Of a stretch of 48,312 nt of DNA, positions 31,802 through 39,158 are shown one piece after another; the first letter of the stretch is position 1, and each line of letters begins with the position of its first letter. The stretch spans positions 1 to 48,312 of the forward strand of contig CAIQCK010000123.1 in NCBI GenBank assembly GCA_903870275.1, written 5' to 3'. The DNA comes from an uncultured bacterium. GTDB lineage: Bacteria; Verrucomicrobiota; Verrucomicrobiia; CAIQCK01. Position numbers and translations under genes: made by a program. The notes beneath the pieces were generated by a model that saw nothing but the letters and a program-made list of their open reading frames with translations, made no database searches and was not told the DNA's origin.

Positions 31802-33271
31802 TTACCTGAAGGTCGGCAGGAAGCGGTAGTAGACCTCCAGCATCATGCACAGCATCGCGGTGTGATAAATCGGGCTGTCTTTCGGGTTGGAGACTTGTTT
31901 CCACTTGGCGTCGGGAGGCGGAACGTCTTCTTTGCCGCCCGGCACAGGCCAATGCCCGTCGGCCATCTGGTTTTTGAGGAGCGTGTCGCGAAATTCCCGG
32001 TTCCACCCGACCCAATAACTGCCGCCGCCTTGGAACATCGCCTGGGTCATATAATACCAAATGTAACTATTCCCTTCGTTGGACTTGTCCCAATCGCATT
32101 TGATCTTGGTGCTCGCCTCCCGGAGGGCGCTGCGGGCTTCCTTGGAGTCGCCCGCGCCGAGGAACATCATGCTCAAAATGCCGACGCCCATCAGGCCGTC
32201 CGAGCCGCCGCCCTTCTTCGCGTAGCCGAAACGATGTGTCTTGTCGTCGTAAACAGTCCGGCAAAAGTCCAGCGCCTTGCGCATCGCCTCGTCCAATCCC
32301 TTCACGTGCACGCCGGCGTTCTTGGCGGCTTTGAGCGCCTGAATGTTCCAGCCGCTGATGGAAAGGTCGCCGCCATACGGACGCTCGTCCCGGACGGCCT
32401 TGCCGTAGCCGTAGTCCCAGGCGCCACTGTCGCATTGCGAGGTCACGATTTTGTCCACGGCGCCCTCGAGCACCGTGAGCAGGTCGCCAATCTGCGTCAG
32501 CGCGTAGTCCTCCGACAACGCATACGTCGCAATGGCGTGCTGATAGCCCATGTTCTGCATGGAGAGAATGTTCTTGTTCTTGCGGCCCTGGTCCATCAGC
32601 CATTGCACGCCTTTTTGCACCGTCTCGCCGTATTGCTTGCTGGTCTGCGTCTCCCCGTGCGCCAGCAGCGCCAGCAACGACAAGCCGGTCATTCCCGGCT
32701 TGTAGGCGGCTCCCCAGGAACCGTCCTCGTTCTGGATTTTCTGCAGCCAGTTCAACGCGCGATACACCGCGCCTTCGAGCTGATCCGCCTTGGTCGAACC
32801 GCCGCCGTAGCGGCCAATGGCCATGCTGCGCGACTGGCTGTTCAAACGGTACGCATACATGCTGTTGACTTTGATGTTCTTGGGCAGCTGAGCGAGCTTG
32901 TTCATCTCCATCGGCACCGGCACCGGTGTCGGAATCGTCATGGCTTGCGAGGGCAAGGGCGTGGAGATCATCCTCGGCCGCGGCGCGATGCTCTTGGTTT
33001 CCGCCGTCTGAACCGGCGTCTTCTTCTGCTCTGGCGGCGGAGGCGGCGGGGGGGGCGGGGGACCGGGCGCGACTTTTTGATCCGGCGCGACGAACTGGGT
33101 GATGACGCCCGCGCTTCTTTCGGAGACCGCGTAAGTGCCGAAGATCAGCAGGAAAAGCACGTGCAGCAGCACCGCCACGAGGTAAAACGGCAGGCTCCGA
33201 AACCGCGTCATCAAAACGTGGTTCAACGTCTGCGGGCTGAACGCCGAATGCATTGGTGCCGACACTTGCAT
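31802..33271 (-). CDS. membrane-anchored prenyltransferase/squalene-cyclase-like repeat protein, copy 2
   Basis: 489 residues. Same architecture as copy 1: membrane helix near 27-48, poly-proline, linker, then the alpha/alpha repeat domain with WLQKIQNEDGSWGAAYKPG and TSQCDSGAWDYGYG. The proline run is encoded partly by an eight-G tract on the plus strand at 33048-33055 that copy 1 lacks. DXDD is absent here too. The gap to copy 1 is 83 bases, and both genes share an upstream block with TTGCCG and GGCTGTGTAAC (plus strand 31730-31753 and 33283-33307), so each may have its own promoter. A tandem duplication is the simplest origin. Confidence 0.75.
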   Translation of the reverse strand: MQVSAPMHSAFSPQTLNHVLMTRFRSLPFYLVAVLLHVLFLLIFGTYAVSERSAGVITQFVAPDQKVAPGPPPPPPPPPPEQKKTPVQTAETKSIAPRPRMISTPLPSQAMTIPTPVPVPMEMNKLAQLPKNIKVNSMYAYRLNSQSRSMAIGRYGGGSTKADQLEGAVYRALNWLQKIQNEDGSWGAAYKPGMTGLSLLALLAHGETQTSKQYGETVQKGVQWLMDQGRKNKNILSMQNMGYQHAIATYALSEDYALTQIGDLLTVLEGAVDKIVTSQCDSGAWDYGYGKAVRDERPYGGDLSISGWNIQALKAAKNAGVHVKGLDEAMRKALDFCRTVYDDKTHRFGYAKKGGGSDGLMGVGILSMMFLGAGDSKEARSALREASTKIKCDWDKSNEGNSYIWYYMTQAMFQGGGSYWVGWNREFRDTLLKNQMADGHWPVPGGKEDVPPPDAKWKQVSNPKDSPIYHTAMLCMMLEVYYRFLPTFR

Positions 33272-33330
33272 CAGAAGGCAAGTTACACAGCCGGCTTGTG
33301 AGCGGCAAGAGTTTTCCTGCGCTCGTGGCG

Positions 33331-33852
33331 CTACCGCGCCGCGTCGAGTTCGAAACGGTGGGCGGCCAGTTGCTCCAGCGGCAGGCTCAGGGTTGTCTCA
33401 AACGCGCGGCGCTCGCCGGCCGCGAGGCCGGTGAAGAGGATCGGCTGGCGGCGGGTCACCTTGCCGTGGTGGTCGAGGGCGACCAGCCCGACCACGACCA
33501 GCGAGAAATGCCGCGCCGTGCCGTTGTAGAGTTCGCCGGTCACGCGCGTGCCGCTGGCGTCGGCGTAGGCGGACGAACTGGCGAGGTTGAAAACCTCAAT
33601 CTGGCCCGTGCCGCGCGGCATCGGGCGGTTGTGGAAGACAAGGCTGACCGGCGGGATCGCCGGATCGTCGGCCGGCGGCGGCAAGACTTTTTTCAGCGCG
33701 GCGGCCAGGTCGTCGACGAATTGTTTCCGCGTGTCGGCGCGAGACCGCTCCAGCAACGTCTGCTGCCGCCATTCAAATCCATAGAGCGCCGCGACAAGGA
33801 TCGCGACGGGCACGGCAATTTCAATCAAGCGTTTCGACGGCAACATGACCAT
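33331..33852 (-). CDS. small membrane-anchored protein, family unknown
   Basis: 173 residues. One N-terminal hydrophobic segment (LIEIAVPVAILVAALYGFEW) and then a soluble domain, largely beta (PPVSLVFHNRPMPRGTGQIE, RHFSLVVVGLVALDHHGKV). No catalytic motif recognised. It might be an exported Ig-like or FxLYD-type domain, judged only by the strand pattern (GELYNGTARHFSLVVVGLVA). It lies 10 bases after the DUF362 gene and upstream of copy 2 of the repeat proteins on the same strand. Confidence 0.6.
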   Translation of the reverse strand: MVMLPSKRLIEIAVPVAILVAALYGFEWRQQTLLERSRADTRKQFVDDLAAALKKVLPPPADDPAIPPVSLVFHNRPMPRGTGQIEVFNLASSSAYADASGTRVTGELYNGTARHFSLVVVGLVALDHHGKVTRRQPILFTGLAAGERRAFETTLSLPLEQLAAHRFELDAAR

Positions 33853-33862
33853 GCGGCCAACT

Positions 33863-34960
33863 CTATGGGTTCAGCTCGATGATGTCCATCTTGGATCGCT
33901 CGTCCACGCCAATGCCCGTCTCGGCGGCGAAATGGACGTGGCGCGCCCGGTCGCGCAGGTTCGGCATGCCGGCATCCTTGCGGCGCTTCTCAATGGCGGC
34001 CAGCCCCAGCGCGTCGAGCGCCACCGGATCGCGGCTCAGGTAAATCTCGCCCGGCGCCCAGCTCGCCTGCGGTTGGAACGCCGGCCCGCCGGCATACTGG
34101 GCCAGCAGCGCGTCGAGGATGTTCAACACCAGTTTCCGGCTGATGGGCGGCCGCGCGCAAATCTCGGCGATGCCGGCGTCGTAGTGCAGGCTCTCGGTTT
34201 GAAAACGGCGGTTGTTGTCCACCGATCCCATCGCGATGTTGTAAAGACAGCCGCTCAAGCCGACGTGCCGGTTATCAATGAGCACGGGGATGTTGATCAG
34301 CTTGGTCACCCGCTCCGTGACGATGCGCGAGTAATACGACCGCTCGCCCATCTCGCGCTCGCGGAACTCCAGGTCGCCCCAGATGATCGAGCCGACGTGG
34401 GGCACCTGGTAAAACACGCGGCTGTCCCAACCCACGTTTGGCAGCGTGGCGATGCACAACGGCCCATCGCCGCCGTCGCGCAGTTCCCAGCCCGCCGCGA
34501 CCAGGTCCTCGTCGGACCGGTCCCAGATGATGATGTTTCTCGCCGGCACGCCCGCGCGCCGCAGTCCCTCCACCACGGCGCAAACAACCTCGCGGCGCGT
34601 GCCCATCGCCGGGCCGGGCTGCGAGTTGATCTTGATGCCGACCACGTCGTTGGGCTTGGCAAACTCGCGCCACGCCGCCGTCACGTCCGCCGCCTGCGTC
34701 AAGGCGACAATGCCCCGGTCCACCATCCGCGCCACGCGGTTGGTTTGCGCCGTGTAAAACTCCACCGCCCTCGGATCGCGCACGATCACGACGCGCGACC
34801 GGCGCGGTGTCTCCGGCTGGTCGGGTGATAACAATCGCTGCGCCCAGCCCGGCGGGACGCCGGCCAGCAACAGCGCGCTCGCGGCGGCCAGCGGCAGCCG
34901 CCGCAGGAAAACTCGCCTTTGTATGATGTGGTGGTTATCTTGACACACAGCGTAAACCAT
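33863..34960 (-). CDS. Tat-exported DUF362-type protein
   Basis: 365 residues from ATG 34960. A twin-arginine-like signal is visible (QRRVFLRRLPLAAASALLLA). The mature part matches DUF362: VVIVRDPRAVEFYTAQTNRV, PNDVVGIKINSQPGPAMGTR, the block VPARNIIIWDRSDEDL, LINIPVLIDNRHVGLSGCLY and YLSRDPVALDALGLAAIEKR. DUF362 proteins are often linked to Fe-S clusters, but this one shows no CxxCxxC cluster, so it belongs to the cluster-free, exported subgroup. Activity unknown. The start is uncertain because the divergent TPR gene begins only 26 bases away and a GTG (VCQDN) would serve equally. Longer frames upstream run through the TPR gene. Confidence 0.75.
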   Translation of the reverse strand: MVYAVCQDNHHIIQRRVFLRRLPLAAASALLLAGVPPGWAQRLLSPDQPETPRRSRVVIVRDPRAVEFYTAQTNRVARMVDRGIVALTQAADVTAAWREFAKPNDVVGIKINSQPGPAMGTRREVVCAVVEGLRRAGVPARNIIIWDRSDEDLVAAGWELRDGGDGPLCIATLPNVGWDSRVFYQVPHVGSIIWGDLEFREREMGERSYYSRIVTERVTKLINIPVLIDNRHVGLSGCLYNIAMGSVDNNRRFQTESLHYDAGIAEICARPPISRKLVLNILDALLAQYAGGPAFQPQASWAPGEIYLSRDPVALDALGLAAIEKRRKDAGMPNLRDRARHVHFAAETGIGVDERSKMDIIELNP

Positions 34961-34985
34961 GGTAGCTGGCACGCTCGCCGGAAGC

Positions 34986-36749
34986 ATGAAAAAAATTTGG
35001 GTATGGTCAGCTGTTGTTGCAGTGTCATTGGCGGTGGGTTGCGGGCCGCTGGATCCGCAAGCGCAGGTCAACGCCGGCGCCGAGGCGTTGGCGCGCGGCG
35101 GCTCCACTAACGTCGTCCGGGCGGTCTACATGCTGGAACAGGCCGCGCGCGACCTGCCCGCCGACGCCCGGTGCCAGAATCTCTACGGCCAGGCGCTCTA
35201 CGAATTCGGCAAAACGAAGGAGGCGGCGGATGCGTTTCAAAAAGCCGTCGCTGTTGACCGGAACAATCCCGCGTTCCGCTACAACCTCGGCGTTGCCGCG
35301 TTCGCGCAGCGCGATTTCGCCACGGCGATGGAGCAGTTCCAAGGATGCACCGCGCTGGATCCGCGCAACGTCCCGGCCTGGCTGTTTCTCGGCGCGACGT
35401 ATCTGAACCTCAACAAGCTCGACGAAGCCTACCGCGCCACGCGCAACGCCTACGACATGGACCCCAAAAGCGCGGAGGCACTGGCCAACCTCGCCGTCAT
35501 TTCCTGCCGCCGGGGCCGGCCGCGCGATGCCGAAACGTGGCTGAACGATGCCTTGCGCGTTGCGCCCGACAATCCGCAAGTAGTGCTGAATCTGGCGCGG
35601 CTCTATGAGATCGAGCTCAAGGACAAGAAGCGCGCGCTGGAGTTTTACCGCCGCCATGCCGCGCTCGCGCCCGACTCGCCGCACCGGTTCGCGGTGCTGC
35701 GCGCGACGCGGCAGTTGGAACTGGATTTGAACCTGCCGCCGTCGCCGCTGCCGGCTGTGATTCCGGCGGTGGCAACCAATCCGCCGCCGGCAGCCGTGGC
35801 GCCGGCCGTAACGAACACCAACAGGCCGGTCCCGGCGCTGACGGCGTCGGACCAGCAGCCGGCCGCGCTCGACGCGCTGATCGCGCAACTGAAAGCTGCC
35901 GGCCGCAACCGCGACGCCGCCGAGGTCGCGCTCTCGCTCGCCGACTACTACCAGCAACAACACGACACCAACCGCACCAGCGCCACCTACGCGCAAGCCG
36001 TCGAACTGGATCCGCTGAACCCGCTCACGCATTTCCGGCTCGGCGAGCTTTTCCTGCAACAAGGCCAGAAAGCGCCGGCGCTGCAAAGTTTTCAGGAAGC
36101 CGTGCGGTTGAAGCCGGATTTCGTCGCTGCGCTGCGCCGCGCCGCGCCGCTTGCCGCCGAACTCAACGAGCCGGCCGCCGCCGTTGCCGCCTACAAACGG
36201 ATCGTCGAATTGGACCCGATGGACGCCAGTGCGCTGTTTCATCTCGGCGATTTGCAGGAGCGCTATCTCAAGAACCGCGCCGCCGCGGACCAAACCTACC
36301 AGACGTTGCTGAAAAAATTCCCGACCGCCGCCGAGGCCGTCATCGTGCGGTCGCGCCTCGGCAAATCAACCGCCAGCCACGAGAGCGCCAAGCCGACCCC
36401 AAAGCCCGCTCCCAAACCCGTCGTCCGCGTCGAGGAACCGGCTCCGGTGGTCAAACCGCCGCCACCCGCGCCGCCGCCGGTGGACCGCCGCACGCCGCAG
36501 GAGCGTTTTCAGGATGCATATGCGTTGCTGCAACGCGGCGCTTTCGCCGAAGCCGCGACGCAGTTTGAGGCGCTGCTGCGTGTGGACCCAAGTTTTGCGA
36601 AAGCGCACCTGGCGCTCGGCCATATTTACTCGCAGCGGGCCGAGACAAAAACCCAGGCGCGGCAGCACTACACCATGTTCCTCCAGATGCGCCCCGACGA
36701 CCCGAAGGCGCCCGATGTGCGGCGCTGGTTGAACGAAACGCGATGGTGA
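34986..36749 (+). CDS. TPR-repeat lipoprotein
   Basis: 587 residues from ATG 34986, with GGAAG just upstream; a longer frame from 34959 is less likely. The N-terminus MKKIWVWSAVVAVSLAVGC carries a lipobox with Cys19, so it should be processed by LspA (encoded in this window) and anchored to a membrane. TPR repeats follow (YGQALYEFGKTKEAADAFQK, AFAQRDFATAMEQFQGCTAL, then further ones at 320-440 and 500-580), separated by Pro/Ala-rich linkers (about 240-285 and 465-495). Role unknown; probably a scaffold. Divergent from the DUF362 gene. Confidence 0.85.
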   Translation: MKKIWVWSAVVAVSLAVGCGPLDPQAQVNAGAEALARGGSTNVVRAVYMLEQAARDLPADARCQNLYGQALYEFGKTKEAADAFQKAVAVDRNNPAFRYNLGVAAFAQRDFATAMEQFQGCTALDPRNVPAWLFLGATYLNLNKLDEAYRATRNAYDMDPKSAEALANLAVISCRRGRPRDAETWLNDALRVAPDNPQVVLNLARLYEIELKDKKRALEFYRRHAALAPDSPHRFAVLRATRQLELDLNLPPSPLPAVIPAVATNPPPAAVAPAVTNTNRPVPALTASDQQPAALDALIAQLKAAGRNRDAAEVALSLADYYQQQHDTNRTSATYAQAVELDPLNPLTHFRLGELFLQQGQKAPALQSFQEAVRLKPDFVAALRRAAPLAAELNEPAAAVAAYKRIVELDPMDASALFHLGDLQERYLKNRAAADQTYQTLLKKFPTAAEAVIVRSRLGKSTASHESAKPTPKPAPKPVVRVEEPAPVVKPPPPAPPPVDRRTPQERFQDAYALLQRGAFAEAATQFEALLRVDPSFAKAHLALGHIYSQRAETKTQARQHYTMFLQMRPDDPKAPDVRRWLNETRW

Positions 36750-36779
36750 TGCGCCGAGCGGATTGGCCAGCGTCGAACG

Positions 36780-36808
36780 GCCTTCCAAGCCCGTTGCGGG
36801 TTGAAGGC
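36780..36808. repeat. hairpin between convergent genes
   Basis: GCCTTC at 36780-36785 with GAAGGC at 36803-36808 plus inner CCCG/CGGG. It lies between the ends of the TPR lipoprotein and DUF1080 genes. No T-tract follows on either strand, so termination is uncertain; it may be another dispersed palindrome. Confidence 0.4.
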
Positions 36809-36885
36809 AAGCATTCGCCCCCCACGTTCAACGGACGCGAACCTCCGTTCTGTAGAAGTGACGCTCTTTTTTGAGACAAGCGCGA

Positions 36886-37881
36886 TTACTTCACCACCGG
36901 CCGGATGACGATGTTGCGGTAGGTCACGCTCGTGTGGTCGCCTTGAAGATAGATCGGGCCGGGACGGAATTGATCGGACCAGAGCGCGCCGCCAGTGCAA
37001 CCGAGCACCGGCTGGTTATCAATGACCTTCTGGCCATTGAGAATCACCGTGACGTGACGGTCCACGAGCGTGATGTCCATCGTCTGCCATTCGCCGGCGG
37101 GCTTCTCCGCGGAGACGGTCGGGCAGATGCGGCTGTAGACCGCGCCCATGTTGTGCGGGTCGAGCGGCTTGCCGAAACTGTCACAGACCTGCACCTCATA
37201 GATGCCGCGCAGATAAACGCCGCTGTTGCCGTTCTTGGGCACGCGCACCTCCAGCGTCAGGTTGAAGTCCTCGAACTCGCGCTCGGTGCGGATATTGGCG
37301 TAGCCCTTGTGCTTGCCCGGCTCCTGCGGGGCATCGTTGTCCATGAGACCGTCCTTGACGCTCCAGCCGTTGGGCAGGTTCGTGTTTGTTACTTTCCAGC
37401 CGCTGAGGTCCTTGCCATTGAAAAGACAGATCGGCTCGCCGAACTTCACCTTCGACAAATCCGGCGCGGCCGGCACCGGCGGCGTAAACTTGCCGGTAAA
37501 TTCGGCGCGGCCGAATTCCTTGCCGTTCTCGCCGCACTTGACCGTGACCAACTTGAGGCAATCGCCGTCGCGCGTCCCGGTGATGGTCTCGGTGACTTTC
37601 GGGCCGGGCTTGCCGTCCTTGCCCTTCGGTTGCTGGATGCGTGTCACGATCAACTTGCCGTCCTCGACTTTCACGCCGGCCACGGGCAACACACTGCCGC
37701 CGCCCCAAAGGAGGCTGCCTTTCAGGCCACCGTCTTTTTCCTCGACGCCTAGCCAGCCGGAGCCGCCGCCGGGAATGGTCAGCGCCCAATTGCCGATGAA
37801 CGGTTTCGCGTCGTCCGCCGCAAACGCGGCGCTGAAAACGAGGCCGAGAACACACAGGAGGGAAAGCAAGGTTTTCTTCAT
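36886..37881 (-). CDS. exported DUF1080 (3-keto-disaccharide hydrolase-like) protein
   Basis: 331 residues. The signal peptide (about 1-21, ending FSAAFAAD) has AAGGGG upstream of the ATG at 37881. The first 120 residues of the mature protein (AKPFIGNWALTIPGGGSGWL, KGSLLWGGGSVLPVAGVKVE) form a beta-rich domain with no name I know; the second half is DUF1080 (ICLFNGKDLSGWKVTNT, EFEDFNLTLEVRVPKNGNSG, VYLRGIYEVQVCDSFG, the block GALWSDQFRPGPIYLQGDH). DUF1080 has a concanavalin-like fold and acts on carbohydrates; some members hydrolyse 3-keto-glycosides, which fits the Gfo/Idh/MocA enzyme in this genome. Next gene on the strand upstream is apbE. Confidence 0.85.
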   Translation of the reverse strand: MKKTLLSLLCVLGLVFSAAFAADDAKPFIGNWALTIPGGGSGWLGVEEKDGGLKGSLLWGGGSVLPVAGVKVEDGKLIVTRIQQPKGKDGKPGPKVTETITGTRDGDCLKLVTVKCGENGKEFGRAEFTGKFTPPVPAAPDLSKVKFGEPICLFNGKDLSGWKVTNTNLPNGWSVKDGLMDNDAPQEPGKHKGYANIRTEREFEDFNLTLEVRVPKNGNSGVYLRGIYEVQVCDSFGKPLDPHNMGAVYSRICPTVSAEKPAGEWQTMDITLVDRHVTVILNGQKVIDNQPVLGCTGGALWSDQFRPGPIYLQGDHTSVTYRNIVIRPVVK

Positions 37882-37964
37882 GCCCCCTTTTGACTCCAAA
37901 CCGGCGGCCCAGTTCAAGAAAAATCGGCGGGCGGTTTCTCTCGCCGCCGCCGCGCTGACCGCCG

Positions 37965-39008
37965 TTAGCGCAGTTTCTCGAACGCCGGTGTCGGTTTTTC
38001 GACGAAGCCGGAGTCGGCGCGCAGGATGAAAAGGCACGCCCAACCGTGCTTCACCGCCAGCGCGTAACCGGCGTCAGGACCAAGCACCATCAGGCCGGTC
38101 GCCATCGCGTCGGCGCGCGCGCTCGTCTCCTGCACAATCGTGACGCAGGCGAGGTTGTGCGTCACGGGCCGGCCGGTGTGCGGGTCAATGACGTGCGAGA
38201 AACGGCGGCCGTTGGCGGTGAAAAAATTCCGATAGTCCCCCGACGTGGAGACGGCGCTGTCCTTCAGCTCGATGATACGCTGGACGGCGCGACCGTCGTC
38301 GAGTGGCTTGTCAACGCCGACGCGCCACGGCCGGCCCTGCGACCCGTGGCCGCGCACCTTCAGTTCGCCGCCGATGGCGATGAGGTAATGGGTCACGCCG
38401 GATTTTTCGAGGCAGGCGGCGACCGCATCGCCGGCATAGCCTTTCGCGACGGCGGAGAGGTCCACGGAAATCTCCGGCGATGTTTTCCGCAACGCGGGCG
38501 GATCGAGCCGCACTTGCAGCCGGCGGTAATCCACCTTGCGACGCGCCTCGGCAACGGCCTGCTCCGGCGGCGTCTCGCCGGTCGCTCGGCGCGGGCCGAA
38601 TCCCCACAGCCGCACCAGCGGGTCCACCGTCACGTCGAACGCGCCGCCGGTCAGCTCGCTCACGCGCTGCGATTCCTCGACCACGCGCGCCGTGTCCGCT
38701 GACACCGCGAACCAATCGCTGCCGCGATACGCGCTGAACCGGCAGACTTCCGAGTCTTCACGGTAGGTGGACATCGCCTGCTCCAGTTGTTCCAACAGCT
38801 CGCCGACCTCCTGCTGCGCCCGTTCGACGGCCATGGGCGAGGGCGGCTGGAGGAACTTCACCGAGTAAGTCGTGCCCATCGTGCGGCCGGCGAGCGTCAC
38901 CAGTTCGGCGGCGGGTTTTGGCTCCTGCGCCGGTGCGGACGCCGCCGCGAGAAGGCAGGCGGCTGTCAGGACCGTGGCGCAAGCTTCCAGCTTGCGAATT
39001 CCATTCAT
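37965..39008 (-). CDS. apbE: FAD:protein FMN transferase
   Basis: Attaches FMN to a threonine of an exported target protein, as in the NQR or RNF systems. 347 residues from ATG 39008 with a signal-like N-terminus (LTAACLLAAASAPAQ). Family blocks are LAGRTMGTTYSVKF near the start of the mature domain, DLSAVAKGYAGDAVAACLE, GGELKVRGHG, STSGDYRNFFTANGRRFSHV with IDPHTGRPV, and ADAMATGLMVLG. The first codons lie inside a 24-base inverted repeat (38974-39037): IRKLEACATV is encoded by it. The original start may therefore have been altered, and ATGs at 39014 and 39059 are equally possible. No flavoprotein target is in the window. Confidence 0.9.
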   Translation of the reverse strand: MNGIRKLEACATVLTAACLLAAASAPAQEPKPAAELVTLAGRTMGTTYSVKFLQPPSPMAVERAQQEVGELLEQLEQAMSTYREDSEVCRFSAYRGSDWFAVSADTARVVEESQRVSELTGGAFDVTVDPLVRLWGFGPRRATGETPPEQAVAEARRKVDYRRLQVRLDPPALRKTSPEISVDLSAVAKGYAGDAVAACLEKSGVTHYLIAIGGELKVRGHGSQGRPWRVGVDKPLDDGRAVQRIIELKDSAVSTSGDYRNFFTANGRRFSHVIDPHTGRPVTHNLACVTIVQETSARADAMATGLMVLGPDAGYALAVKHGWACLFILRADSGFVEKPTPAFEKLR

Positions 39009-39037
39009 CATCATCGCAAGCTGGAAGCTTGCGCTAC
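38974..39037. repeat. inverted repeat with 24-base arms over the apbE start
   Basis: Arms at 38974-38997 and 39014-39037 are complementary except one position and enclose 16 bases. Each reads GCGCAAGCTTCCAGCTTGCG or its complement. The arms read as ASFQLA and KLEACAT on the minus strand. Confidence 0.85.
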
Positions 39038-39158
39038 TGTTTGTTGTACGGCTCATCATTTAAAAAGATGCGAGTGTTTGCGGAGGAAGTCGAACTCGCC
39101 GCCGATGTGGTTTCGCCGGCCAGTCGCCCGCCGCCTGTGCGATCATAGCGTTCCGCCG

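Noticed and set aside
30228..33271. Squalene-hopene or other terpene cyclase activity for the tandem proteins
   Set aside because: The DXDD catalytic motif is absent, and a TonB-like membrane anchor with poly-proline precedes the toroid.
34959..34985. Earlier start for the TPR lipoprotein at 34959
   Set aside because: The later ATG at 34986 gives a clean lipoprotein signal and has GGAAG at the right distance.
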